A DNA stretch of 22,212 nucleotides. Origin: Basidiobolus ranarum (taxonomy: Eukaryota; Basidiobolomycota; Basidiobolomycetes; Basidiobolales). Below the pieces are notes generated by a model. It saw only the letters and a program-made list of their open reading frames with translations. It did not search any database and was not told where the DNA came from. Below are positions 1-8,861 of the stretch, piece by piece; the stretch's first letter is position 1, and the number at the start of each line of letters is the position of its first letter. The stretch covers positions 1 to 22,212 of the forward strand of contig JASJQH010000190.1 of the NCBI GenBank assembly GCA_040143965.1, written 5' to 3'. A program made the position numbers and the translations under genes.

Positions 1-344
1 TACATCCTCTGAGCTAGATTACATTGGTCATCAGGTTAAGTATGGATATGATTCAGTATTGTCACAATATCTTAAAAGATTGATGTCTTGATTGTCACTT
101 TGTTTAGATTAATATTTAAGCTAAATAAAGTCCACACCATCTGGTGCTTTTCATCCCCCTAAACACATCAATATTAAGCATCACTTCATTAGAGAGACTA
201 TAGAGAATAAGTTTGTTGACTTAACTTATTGTTCTACAGACGACATGATTGCTGATATATTAACCAAACCATTAGCTAGACAGAAATTTGAGAAATTTAG
301 ACCCTTATTAGGATTAGTTTATATGACTATTTAGTTGAGGGAGA

Positions 345-362
345 GGGTTAGGGTTAGGGTTA
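345..362 (+). repeat. Telomere-like GGGTTA x3 tract
   Basis: Three perfect GGGTTA units directly continue the purine tract that follows the copia stop codon and end 5 bases before the proposed LTR. TTAGGG is the usual telomere unit in most fungi. It may be part of the element's priming region or an interstitial telomere-like repeat. Confidence 0.8.
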
Positions 363-367
363 AGTTT

Positions 368-492
368 TGTTAACTGACTACTTTGTGCAGTTGTATAGAA
401 TGTATATAAGGTTATGAAATGGAATAAACATGGATTTAAATCTTCAAGAAGGGGATCAAATGTTAGTGGAACTAACTTGGCATATTATAACA
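368..492 (+). repeat. Probable 3' LTR of the copia relic (125 bp)
   Basis: The segment begins TGTTA and ends TAACA, matching inverted termini of the TG...CA type expected for LTRs, and it lies just downstream of the purine tract. It holds a TATA-like TATATAAGG (about 403-411) and an AATAAA (about 424-429), in the order expected for U3-R. The length is short for an LTR. The upstream LTR is outside the window, so the boundaries are inferred from termini only. Confidence 0.55.
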
Positions 493-1469
493 TCTTGGAT
501 CTGGGAAAGTTGGTAGAATACTAAGGTATGTACAGAAATACAGAGTTTTCTTTTGGTCAATAGACTATTGACCAGTACTATAACACGCTATGTTTCAAAC
601 TAAATCATATCTATGGGAAGTCATTTGTTGCCTTCCTTACATATATGGCCCAAGCTATAATGTACTGGTCTACGCAAGCCCCAAACAATGTCATAACAAG
701 CATCTAACTTCTTGGAATAGAAAGCAGCAGGCTCTATGGAAGTTTTTTTCATATATATTGTGATTTTAAGTATTATGAGTAAAGTTTTCCAAATGCCATT
801 GTTGTCAATATTTAATTTATACTGGCCAGAGCAGAATAAACATGCAGAAATTAGCATTGCCTGAGCACCTATGCAGTCATATACACCTTAGTGTTTAGTT
901 ATGTTATACTACACTAAGATATTACCAATAATTCTCAATTGGAATTTACTTTGAAAATTTTTACCAACTTATAAGTTCTCAGATCCATGGATTTTTCAAA
1001 CTTATGTTAGAAGCCCGAAGCTTTGTACACATGATCCTGGGACCTTTTTTGATACAATCTACATATTAGTTTGTTTACATCTTGACAAAACTAAAAACGT
1101 CCACTTTCAACTCAATAAATCAATAAGCGATAACAACCAGTTTCTCTAATTCTCCAAACCACTTCCAACAATCTCACAAATACTTTAACAGACTCTTACC
1201 TAGGTGTATTAGCTTGTTGCACGTGGAGTAGCAAGAAGATTTAATAATTGTTTAAGGACAAAATATACCTGAACTAAGGCTTACAAATTTTCAAGACTAA
1301 GAGCGAAGTAGGATAAACATCTTGTTGTATGGATTGTAGAAAAATAGATATACTATTTTGTCAGTTAACACTGCATTAGCTATTGGCCTCTCTATATTAT
1401 CTTAGACGTTGACCTGTATGTGCATTGCTGAGAAATATAAGATCTAGGAACTGTTCAATGAGACAGATC
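493..1469. other. AT-rich spacer between copia relic and Hsp70-like gene
   Basis: This 977-base stretch has no recognisable gene. Its right part should contain the 3' UTR of the minus-strand Hsp70-like gene. The only sizeable open frame is on the minus strand (621-857 from ATG, open back to about 887). It would encode about 78 residues with the segments FYSKKLDACYDIVWGLRRP and HYSLGHICKEGNK. I recognise no family in it; it may be the remains of an old mobile-element or host gene. Confidence 0.6.
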
Positions 1470-3429
1470 CTAGTTTATGCGCTGATGGGAAAAATCAAGC
1501 ATTGTTTCCATTTTTCTGCCTGATTGTTTGTGGATAGCAACGAGCCGCAACTCAGTGAGTCCAAAATACATACTTACCTGGCACTCTTTATAATTCTGAT
1601 CTACTATGCAATCTGATGGATATGTTATCTTCAAACTTGCTAGCTCATGGCAACCTTCATCATCAGGGTAGCAGGGATGTTTCTCGGCGGTCGCATATAA
1701 TTTGAATTTGATTTGGCTTTGCGAGGGTATGAGAGGAACAAATGAGTGGGTTATAGACTCGTCCCTCTCAACCAGTTGTCCACTGCGAACAAAGACCGAG
1801 AGCACTTTAGTCATGTAGCAATGTTGTTCATCGCACCAGAACCTTTTTGATTTATCGTGGTGTATGGAATTAAATTTCTCGCTTGATCCTATTGCATATG
1901 TGAGCTTTGATTTGCGAGCTGTTACTATGGTTGGATCTAGGCCGCTAAGTACAGCCCCTTGAATGATGGCAGATCCTGGCTCAGAGATAGACAATATTTG
2001 TAGATGGTCTCTCTCGAACTCCCTTCGCAGGCAATGAAGTAAATACCTAGACTCGGCAAATCCACCAACAACAAGGAGATTTGAAGTGGTTATCTCCGCC
2101 TGGTCCAAATGCTCTGAAAGTGCCTTTACAAGTTTTTCAATAACCTTATCAAAGAACCCTTGTATAGTTTTCCCTGACAACCAGATAACATCGTCAAAGA
2201 ACTATGGGAAAACATCTCTCTTAGCTAAATTTAACTCTGTTCGAAGAAAGAATGGGGCTATTACCTCTTGATTTTCGGCCAAAGCACTCTTTTCTTCTTG
2301 TTTCATGCGCTTCTGCAATATATTTGGAAGAGAAATGACACCAAAATCCTGTTCGTCCAGTTTGGACCCGTCAAAGCTGCGCTTGATATTTTCCCACTCC
2401 CTAAGCAAAGATATTTCAATTGAAGGTGACTGCGTCAAGGCCACATCATACGCCTCGACTCCAACCATATTCTTAACATAGGCAAAGAAATAGCTGTCAA
2501 TGAACGTACTTCCTGCTAAAACGCCAGAGCTGGCGATGAGCTCGCTCATCTTTCCTCTATCCTGGATATTATACGTACTCATGTCGATAGTACCCCCTCC
2601 ACAATCACAAACACTTAAAGTATCACCAACTATTAACGGCTTTGCACCAGGAGTATGTCGAAGATAGACCGACGCTGCTTCTGGTTCGAGACAAATCAGC
2701 AGTCTATCAGATTCAAGGCTTTGGATCATTCCAACTGACAAGCAAGCCTGGCGCATTATGGACTTTGCTTTATCAGTCCAGATGGCTGGAACAGTTAAAC
2801 ACCTTAAAGTCAATGAGATTAGTCAAGCAAAGTAGATGTACTTATTTTTATTATCTGTACCAGAGAACATAATCCTCAGAAAAACTTCCACTGAACTTTG
2901 CGCGAAGAGCCTCAATAGCCAGATCTTTCATGTATTTTAGATAGTCAGCAATAACCACTTGTACAGTAGTTTTAGGCGGGAGGAGGATAGATTCCCTGCA
3001 GGAGGGATCCAACAAAAGTTTGAATTTCTCCACATAGAAATCATCATGTTCTAAGGGACGCCGCTGAAGGTAGATAGCCAGAGCATGGTATCCAAATGCT
3101 AAAGGTTTGTAGTCATCCTCGGCTGATACAAATTAGGACATGAGTGATAATTAAACCAAATTAGAACAAGAAGTGACTACCATCCCGCACATATAAGATA
3201 CTGGTTCTATCTTTGCAATATGGCTGAGGCTGCTTATTCCAGTTAAAGTTTGTCTTGACTATCTTGTCCACTCTATGGGCAAAGGCGTACCCAGAGTGTG
3301 TGGTCTATAGGATTCACAATTATCAGACGACTTGAATTGATAACCATTTAAAAGCATGCTTCTTACACCAAAGTCAATACCGATACAATATCTGGTTTCG
3401 GAAGCTCGTACATCAACTGTTGTATTCAT
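1470..3429 (-). CDS. Hsp12A-like Hsp70-family ATPase
   Basis: Model: complement(join(1470..2201, 2265..2802, 2861..3122, 3181..3304, 3367..3429)), 572 aa, introns 58-63 nt. Domain order: phosphate-1 loop IGIDFGTTHSGYAFA near residues 17-31, formed only when the first intron is removed; CLTVPAIWTDKAK near 151; phosphate-2 DCGGGTID at about 216-223; adenosine motif GGFAES at about 375-380; and the typical C-terminal FGLTEL...SGR...LDF. This is the actin-like ATPase core of Hsp12A/B-type proteins, without the classical Hsp70 substrate-binding beta domain and lid, so it is expected to bind ATP but its client is unknown. The ATG at 3429 is the only in-frame ATG after the upstream stop at 3511. The first base run of the conserved C-terminal block reads GTAAGT (1577-1572), a donor-like site inside coding sequence. 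It is divergent from the coiled-coil gene and shares its upstream region. Confidence 0.92.
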
Positions 3430-3651
3430 GTCAATTTGCGAATTCAAACTAATGGGGACGAGCACCAACGGTATTAATAAACTTAATTTCCACGAACCGC
3501 AATACAGTGGCTAATACCAGTCACAAGATGGCTAAGCGTGATGTGTATGAATTATGATGACATGGGTATATCCATCCTTCCGTACTCCAGTTACTTCTGC
3601 TATATATTGCTGGTTTGGGATGTGGCAACCAGTGAATGAAAAAGACTCACC
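3430..3651. promoter_or_regulatory. Divergent promoter region, 222 bp
   Basis: This is the only sequence between the start codons of the minus-strand Hsp70-like gene and the plus-strand coiled-coil gene, so both promoters and 5' UTRs must fit in it. A TATA-like CTATATATTG lies about 45 bases before the plus-strand ATG, close enough to be 5' UTR rather than promoter. No perfect heat-shock element was seen; TTCCACGAA near 3488 has the wrong spacing. Confidence 0.6.
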
Positions 3652-4875
3652 ATGCTCAATCAAATGCTCGGGCTAATATTCTCTAGCGTTGTTGATGATT
3701 CGCCCCCAAAAATAACGACTGAACAGCTGGAGAGATTCAGATGCGAATTAGAAACTTACATTGAGCTTTACGTAAAGCTTAGCAAAAGAGTAAACGAGTT
3801 GGAATCTTTGAACCTAGAACTGGCAAACAAGAAACAGGATATTAGTCTAGAGTTGATACAGGCTCAAGCAAAGATAGAAAATATGGCCACTTCCCACCGC
3901 ACTAGTTATAGTAGTGTTATCCAAAAAAACAGTTGGCTGCAAGAAAACCAGCAAAAGTGCTCTCTAAAAATGGCAGAGATCCAGAATCAGTTGCGATTAG
4001 CTAGTAACGAAAACAAAGTACTTCGTTTACAAGCAGAAGAATCCAAGCGCTTGAAGGGCATACATGAAAACATAGTTAAGCAGCTGGCCGAACTTGAAGC
4101 AAGGACTAGTATTCAGGATAACATCGATATTTCAGAATACGCTTTCAACATTAGTGAGGTACAAGCACACCTTGCCTCTGTGCGAACGGACATAGTAGGA
4201 GGCAAGCTGAACAGGTGCATTAGAAAAGGCATTAGGGCAAAAATTGATATTCTAGAATTCAGTCGCGTACACTTTACTGATCGCAAATACAAGACCGTCA
4301 AGTTAGCAAAGCCTATATTGGAACGATACGTCGCAGGGTATATACTTAACAGTGTGATTGAGAGCCTTCACGTGTCCTCATGGTTTCAGAAATTAATTCG
4401 CTTGGTAGACTTTCTTGCTGCTCAAGCTAAAAGTAAATGTGCTGCTTATCAGTTCATTAACGAACTTATTGATCAGGCAATCAAGGATAGTCAAGTGTTG
4501 CATATAACGGCGCTCCATGTAGCGACCGCCTTAAATTGGAATGACCTGTATTCGGAATTGATTCCTAGTATCAGTCCTCTTACCATTAAGGTTGTTCAGC
4601 TCCTCTGCGCTTCACGGCTTCTATCAGACAATATAGTAATAGTTGCCACCAAGTCAAATATATTTCAACGGTACGATTCCACATCGCAAACTCAAATTGG
4701 AGTTATTTTGTCCGCTCCTCATGTCACAGCTGATGAAGAAAATACAATGCTTGTATTTCAAAGCATTTGTCCTGGAATTATGCGCGGTACGGAAGTCATC
4801 GAACAAGAGGTTGTACTGATATGTGACATTAATGTTCTACCACAGTCACAAGTTGTACCAGCAACAATCCAATAA
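3652..4875 (+). CDS. Intronless coiled-coil protein, unknown family
   Basis: A single open frame of 407 codons. The start ATG (context TCACCATGC) is preceded by an in-frame TGA at 3637. Residues about 22-165 are strongly helical and heptad-like, rich in Leu, Glu, Gln, Lys and Asn (for example LSKRVNELESLNLELANKKQ), consistent with a long coiled coil. Residues about 165-330 look alpha-helical (AKPILERYVAGYILNSVIES). The last 80 residues alternate hydrophobic and polar residues (DNIVIVATKSNIF, TMLVFQSICPGI, EQEVVLICDINVL), suggesting a small beta-containing end domain. There is no signal peptide, membrane segment or known motif. A coiled coil followed by a globular tail is common in kinetochore, tethering and motor-adaptor proteins, but I cannot assign it. 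It is head-to-head with the Hsp70-like gene. Its lack of introns contrasts with most neighbours. Confidence 0.8.
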   Translation: MLNQMLGLIFSSVVDDSPPKITTEQLERFRCELETYIELYVKLSKRVNELESLNLELANKKQDISLELIQAQAKIENMATSHRTSYSSVIQKNSWLQENQQKCSLKMAEIQNQLRLASNENKVLRLQAEESKRLKGIHENIVKQLAELEARTSIQDNIDISEYAFNISEVQAHLASVRTDIVGGKLNRCIRKGIRAKIDILEFSRVHFTDRKYKTVKLAKPILERYVAGYILNSVIESLHVSSWFQKLIRLVDFLAAQAKSKCAAYQFINELIDQAIKDSQVLHITALHVATALNWNDLYSELIPSISPLTIKVVQLLCASRLLSDNIVIVATKSNIFQRYDSTSQTQIGVILSAPHVTADEENTMLVFQSICPGIMRGTEVIEQEVVLICDINVLPQSQVVPATIQ

Positions 4876-5504
4876 TTGTCACAAGGCCTCTAGTCATAGG
4901 GATTGATTGTGTATAGAGAGTGTATACAGAGATTTTATGTTCACTATTACTAGTGTCGGTTGCTTATTGCGTCAACAAATATCGTCACATATATTTCAAC
5001 AATTTGCACTAACAATAAATTCACATGTTTGCTTAGATATTGTACGATTCATTATATATACCTTATTAACTTCAGAAAGATTAGAATATCATCGCATTCT
5101 CAACCATAGATATGACCGGGTAGACTCATTTTTACTAAGTGCTAGCCTTTGCTCATGACTGCTGTGTATTCAGCATGTAAATTAGTTGAGAACAATACTC
5201 CAGGTATTGCACTAACCGAAGCAATGGCAATAAGTGTTATACTAGTGCTAAACAATATTAATAGATATCACTATAATGGCTGCAGTAACTGAAAATATTG
5301 AATGTGGCTTAGCAATTTAACCAAAAATCAAACCATATTTGAGGATCAAAATTTATCTCAGGAAATCGGCATGCCGAATTAATGAGAAACTAACGAAATT
5401 TGTCACCCCAATATTGATAGAATTAGTCATCTAAGTATCCGATTTTTCACTTTATGAATTTACCGTAGTAGCGTTGTTGTACCTAATTTCAACAATTTTT
5501 TCCT
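4876..5504. other. AT-rich spacer upstream of DPP III
   Basis: These 629 bases hold the 3' UTR of the coiled-coil gene and the promoter of the DPP III gene. A CCAAT pentamer lies at 5408-5412, about 95 bases before the DPP III start. An 83-codon open frame (4907-5158) has no recognisable content and AT-driven composition, and I do not consider it a gene. No RNA gene was recognised. Confidence 0.6.
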
Positions 5505-7923
5505 ATGTTATCTTTCAATAGAATAGTCAAAGGAGGCAAGTGTTTAACAGTTGGTTGCAACATTCTTCGCCCTAAGCACTCGAAGATATCCTCCGTTTTA
5601 CCTTTCCAACACTCTGCCTTTACTTTTTCTAGACTTTCACGTTCCGTGACCACTCTCACTTCTGATATAGAGGCTCAACACTATGCTGACCACAAAGCTC
5701 CAGTGTGTCAGCTAGAAATCCGAAATCACTTTGAATTATTACAGGAAAAAGAAAAGCGTTATGCACACCATATCAGTCGAGCCAGTTGGTACGGGGCGCG
5801 TGTTTTATTGGCACAAACTACTAAAGATAGTGAAAATATTTATGATTTTATTATCTCTTTATTTAAAGAGGAAAAGAACAATCAGATGGTTGCGTTGGAC
5901 CAGTTACAACAAAAAAGTGGTGTTGACACAGAGACGTTCCAACATTGGCTTCAATATTCCGGGCAGTTTCTTGGAAATATGGGGAATTACAAATCCTTTG
6001 GAGATACAAAGTTCATTCCTCGAATCTCTGAAGCAGCCCTTGAAGCCATTGTTAAAGCAAGAGGCAGTCAACGCGTTACAGACTTGTTTAATTCTGTTAA
6101 ACAAAACATATTTTCTGTCACCCCAGCATCCAAAAACCTACTCGGCTATGTTGACGATGGCCATGTTTCAAACTATTACTCCGAAAATGTAACCAAAAAT
6201 GACATCCTGGAAGTTCAGAAGTTTCTAGAATCCATCGAAGTAGATTCACTCAATACCAGGTGATTTTCATTATTGGTATACAGATACAGATAGCTGGTTG
6301 ACACTAACGCTTATTCGAAAATTAACTATATAGACTATTCAAAATTTCTGAAACAGAATTCGAAGTGAAGGTGGCCTCAGCTATAGTAAAAGACCCCGAG
6401 GTTCACAGAACAAATCAAGGCAAAACCATTAAAATAGTTTACGGTGATCACCACGTTAGCATGAAAAAAATTGCCAAAGAGATACAAGCCGCCATCGAAT
6501 ATGCTGCTAATGACGATCAACGTTTGATGTTGGAAAAGTATGCAGAGAGCTTTACGACTGGCTCTATATCTGCGCACAAGGAATCTCAGAAATACTGGAT
6601 TAATGATGTAGGCCCCACCGTAGAGTCTAACATCGGGTTCATTGAGACCTATCGTGACCCAGCAGGCATTCGTGCCGAGTGGGAAGGGTTCGTTGCAATG
6701 GTCAACAAAGATCGTACGAAGAAGTTTGGGGTATTGGTGGATAACGCAGAGCGTTTTATTTCTAAATTACCTTGGTAAGTAGTATTTTGTAAGCATGGAT
6801 TTTCCACTACAACTTCTCACATCTCATTCAAGGGGTGCTGACTATGAAAAGGATAGCTTCCACAAACCTGACTTTACTTCGTTGGAGGTAATGTCGTTTG
6901 CTACTGGGGGGATTCCAGCTGGTAAGCTAATCACGATGTGGTTCAGAAATGCATTTAATTTAAAGTTTGTATCATATAGGCATCAACATCCCTAATTACG
7001 ACGATATTCGAGAATACTATGGTTTCAAGAATGTAAGCTTAGGTAATGTCTTGAACGCGAAATCCTCCAATGAGAAATATCCCTTTCTCAATGAAGCTGA
7101 TCGTATCCTGTATGAGAAGCTGAAAGGGCCTTCTTTTGAGGTTCAGGTTGGCATTCACGAACTTCTAGGTCATGGCTCAGGAAAGTTACTAGCTGAGCAA
7201 GAGCAAGGGAAATACAACTTTGACATTAATAATCCTCCCATATCACCAATTACCAAAAGTCCCATCACCACTTGGTATAAGCCCGGAGAAACTTGGGGAT
7301 CTGTGTTCAAAAATATCGCTTCATCTTACGAAGAATGCCGTGCAGAATCGGTGGCTCTTTACCTGTCCACTGACAAGGATGCGTTGAAAGTATTCGGTCA
7401 TACAGATATCAGCCACGAGATAGGATTAGCCGATGATATCATGTATGTAGGATGGCTATCAATGGTGCGAGCTGGTCTTCTTGGATTAGAGTTCTACAAT
7501 CCAACCGTCAAGAAGTGGGGACAAGCCCATATGATGGCACGCTACGCCATATTGCGAGTGCTACTTGAGGCAGGACAAGACTTCGTTAAAATTGAACGAA
7601 ATACCGATGACACTGATGCAATCATCACTTTGGACCGTGGTAAAATCATGAGCGTGGGAATGCCTGCCATGCATACCTTCTTACAAAAGATTCAAGTGTA
7701 CAAGGCTACCGCAGATTTCGAAGCAGGATCTGCTTTATATGCGGAAATGACTCGTGTTCCAGAAGATTGGAATACTCTACGTGATATTGTCATATCTCAT
7801 AAGCAACCCAGAAAGTTGTTTGTTCAAGCAAATACCGTACTCGAAGGAGATACCGTGGCAATGAAGGAATACCCAGCCACCGTTGAGGGCATCGTTCAGT
7901 CATTTGTGGAGCGCAGTATATAA
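5505..7923 (+). CDS. DPP3: Dipeptidyl peptidase III (M49 zinc peptidase)
   Basis: Model: join(5505..6259, 6334..6774, 6833..6921, 6980..7923), 742 aa, introns 74, 58 and 58 nt. It removes dipeptides from the N-terminus of short peptides. The M49 zinc site HELLGH is at about 488-493 (two His ligands plus the catalytic Glu) and EECRAES at about 546-552 supplies the Glu ligand. Other family blocks are present: [20 protein letters not shown] (joined across intron 1), [35 protein letters not shown] (joined across intron 3) and KNVSLGNVL. The length is close to human DPP3 (737 aa). An in-frame TAA at 5484 precedes the first ATG, so the start is well supported. Relative to the human protein there is an N-terminal extension of about 50 residues. 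Residues 1-53 have eight Arg/Lys and no Asp/Glu, suggesting mitochondrial import, although DPP III is usually cytosolic. Confidence 0.96.
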
Positions 7924-8563
7924 TATAAATCGAAAAGGGAAGAGAGCAAGTATATAAAGAGTATCAAAAACCATAAGAAGCTTCAATGGACCAATGATTT
8001 GTTTGAAACAATGTTGATTAACGTTTGCATCAATAATGATAAAATGACAAGAATGCATGGATCCGAATATTGATTTATTTTAGGGTTCTATGCGCTTAAT
8101 AAGAAGCGACTTACTTTATATGGCTACCATCAATAAGAGTCCAGTAACGCTTTTGTAGGTTTTCGGTAGGCCCGTCATTTGCTTCTTACAACAATAGAAT
8201 GATGCCATCTTATTGTGGTTTTAGTGGCGATTAAACAAATGTAGAAGATAACGGCATCCGTTACAGTGACGATACTTTAGAATTCACTTGCATGCACAAA
8301 CGCAATAAACACATAGATATATATATAATGATCACTCGGGGGCAGATACGCCTGCACAACAATGCTCAAATATTTAACAATAAAGGGGTAGTGGATTGAG
8401 TAGTAATTGGAATTTACCGACGATCTGCTTTTCTTAGTGCTTGTCCATCGTAGAGTCCTCAATGTTTTATTTCCATTTTAAGGGGATCCTCGTGAGTTAG
8501 CATATACAGATGGCTATTGACTGTTTGTTATAAGACAAACTCTCTAATCGATCTACAAGTAAA

Positions 8564-8590
8564 CCTCTCTCTCTTTCTTTCTCTTTCTTT
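8564..8590 (+). repeat. CT/CTTT pyrimidine microsatellite
   Basis: A 27-base pure C/T run (CTCTCTCT then CTTT units) lies about 270 bases upstream of the PXB-PX start codon. Such polypyrimidine tracts are frequent in fungal promoters, but no function is shown. Confidence 0.8.
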
Positions 8591-8634
8591 GGCAAGAGCT
8601 TGGCTAATTGTCATTTCATGAAACAGCAATAAAT

Positions 8635-8668
8635 CTATGCTGATTCTCCACCATTTAGTCCAGCATAG
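8635..8668. repeat. 8-bp perfect inverted repeat with 18-nt loop
   Basis: CTATGCTG at 8635-8642 is exactly complementary to CAGCATAG at 8661-8668. An AATAAA-like hexamer lies immediately to its left. It could form a small hairpin or be a dyad-symmetric protein site; chance occurrence is also possible. Confidence 0.5.
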
Positions 8669-8781
8669 TAAGTTTATTGGCGTTCATAATAATTACTGAC
8701 AAGATCCGTTCAAGGTTTCACTTCATTATTCTACTTAATAATAACCATTGTGTAACGCATTGGTGTTGATCGTCTGTACCT

Positions 8782-8789
8782 TATATAAA
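8782..8789 (+). promoter_or_regulatory. TATA-like box of the PXB-PX gene
   Basis: TATATAAA lies 72 bases before the ATG at 8862, a reasonable TATA position if the 5' UTR is about 40 nt. The sequence between it and the start is short and has no intron sites. Confidence 0.5.
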
Positions 8790-8861
8790 TATCCAGTCTG
8801 GACGCCATTCGAAGACAACAAACACAGCGTCTTTCTAATTTACCTGAATTACTTCTGAAGT

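Larger units (their letters stand above)
1..492 (+). mobile_element. Ty1/copia LTR retrotransposon relic, 3' end
   Basis: Seen: around 145-334 the plus strand encodes the end of a copia polyprotein, with the RNase H tail signature KHINIKHHFIRE, then STDDMIADILTKPL, then a stop. This is followed by a purine-rich tract (337-347) and a probable 3' LTR. Known: in Ty1/copia elements RNase H is the last pol domain and sits just before the polypurine tract and LTR. Only the 3' end is inside the window; the rest would lie left of position 1. The copy is a degraded fossil with few clear pol segments in its first 130 bases. Age cannot be judged because the partner LTR is not visible. Confidence 0.85.
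7924..8861. other. Long AT-rich spacer between DPP III and PX genes
   Basis: This 938-base gap is the longest spacer between two annotated genes here. It holds the DPP III 3' UTR and the promoter of the PXB-PX gene, plus a pyrimidine microsatellite, an 8-bp inverted repeat and a TATA-like box listed separately. The short minus-strand open frame at 8277-8462 looks accidental. I saw no tRNA or other RNA gene. Confidence 0.6.

Noticed and set aside
3486-3498. Possible heat-shock element TTCCACGAA in the divergent promoter
   Set aside because: A heat-shock element needs TTC and GAA blocks separated by two bases; here the spacing is three and there is no third block.
4907-5158. 83-codon plus-strand open frame after the coiled-coil gene
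   Set aside because: The peptide has no recognisable motif, the composition is that of the AT-rich spacer, and it starts 32 bases after a stop codon where 3' UTR is expected. No splice link to a neighbour was found.
8277-8462. 61-codon minus-strand open frame in the long spacer
   Set aside because: It runs through a TA microsatellite (IYIYV) and shows no protein-family signal; most likely chance.
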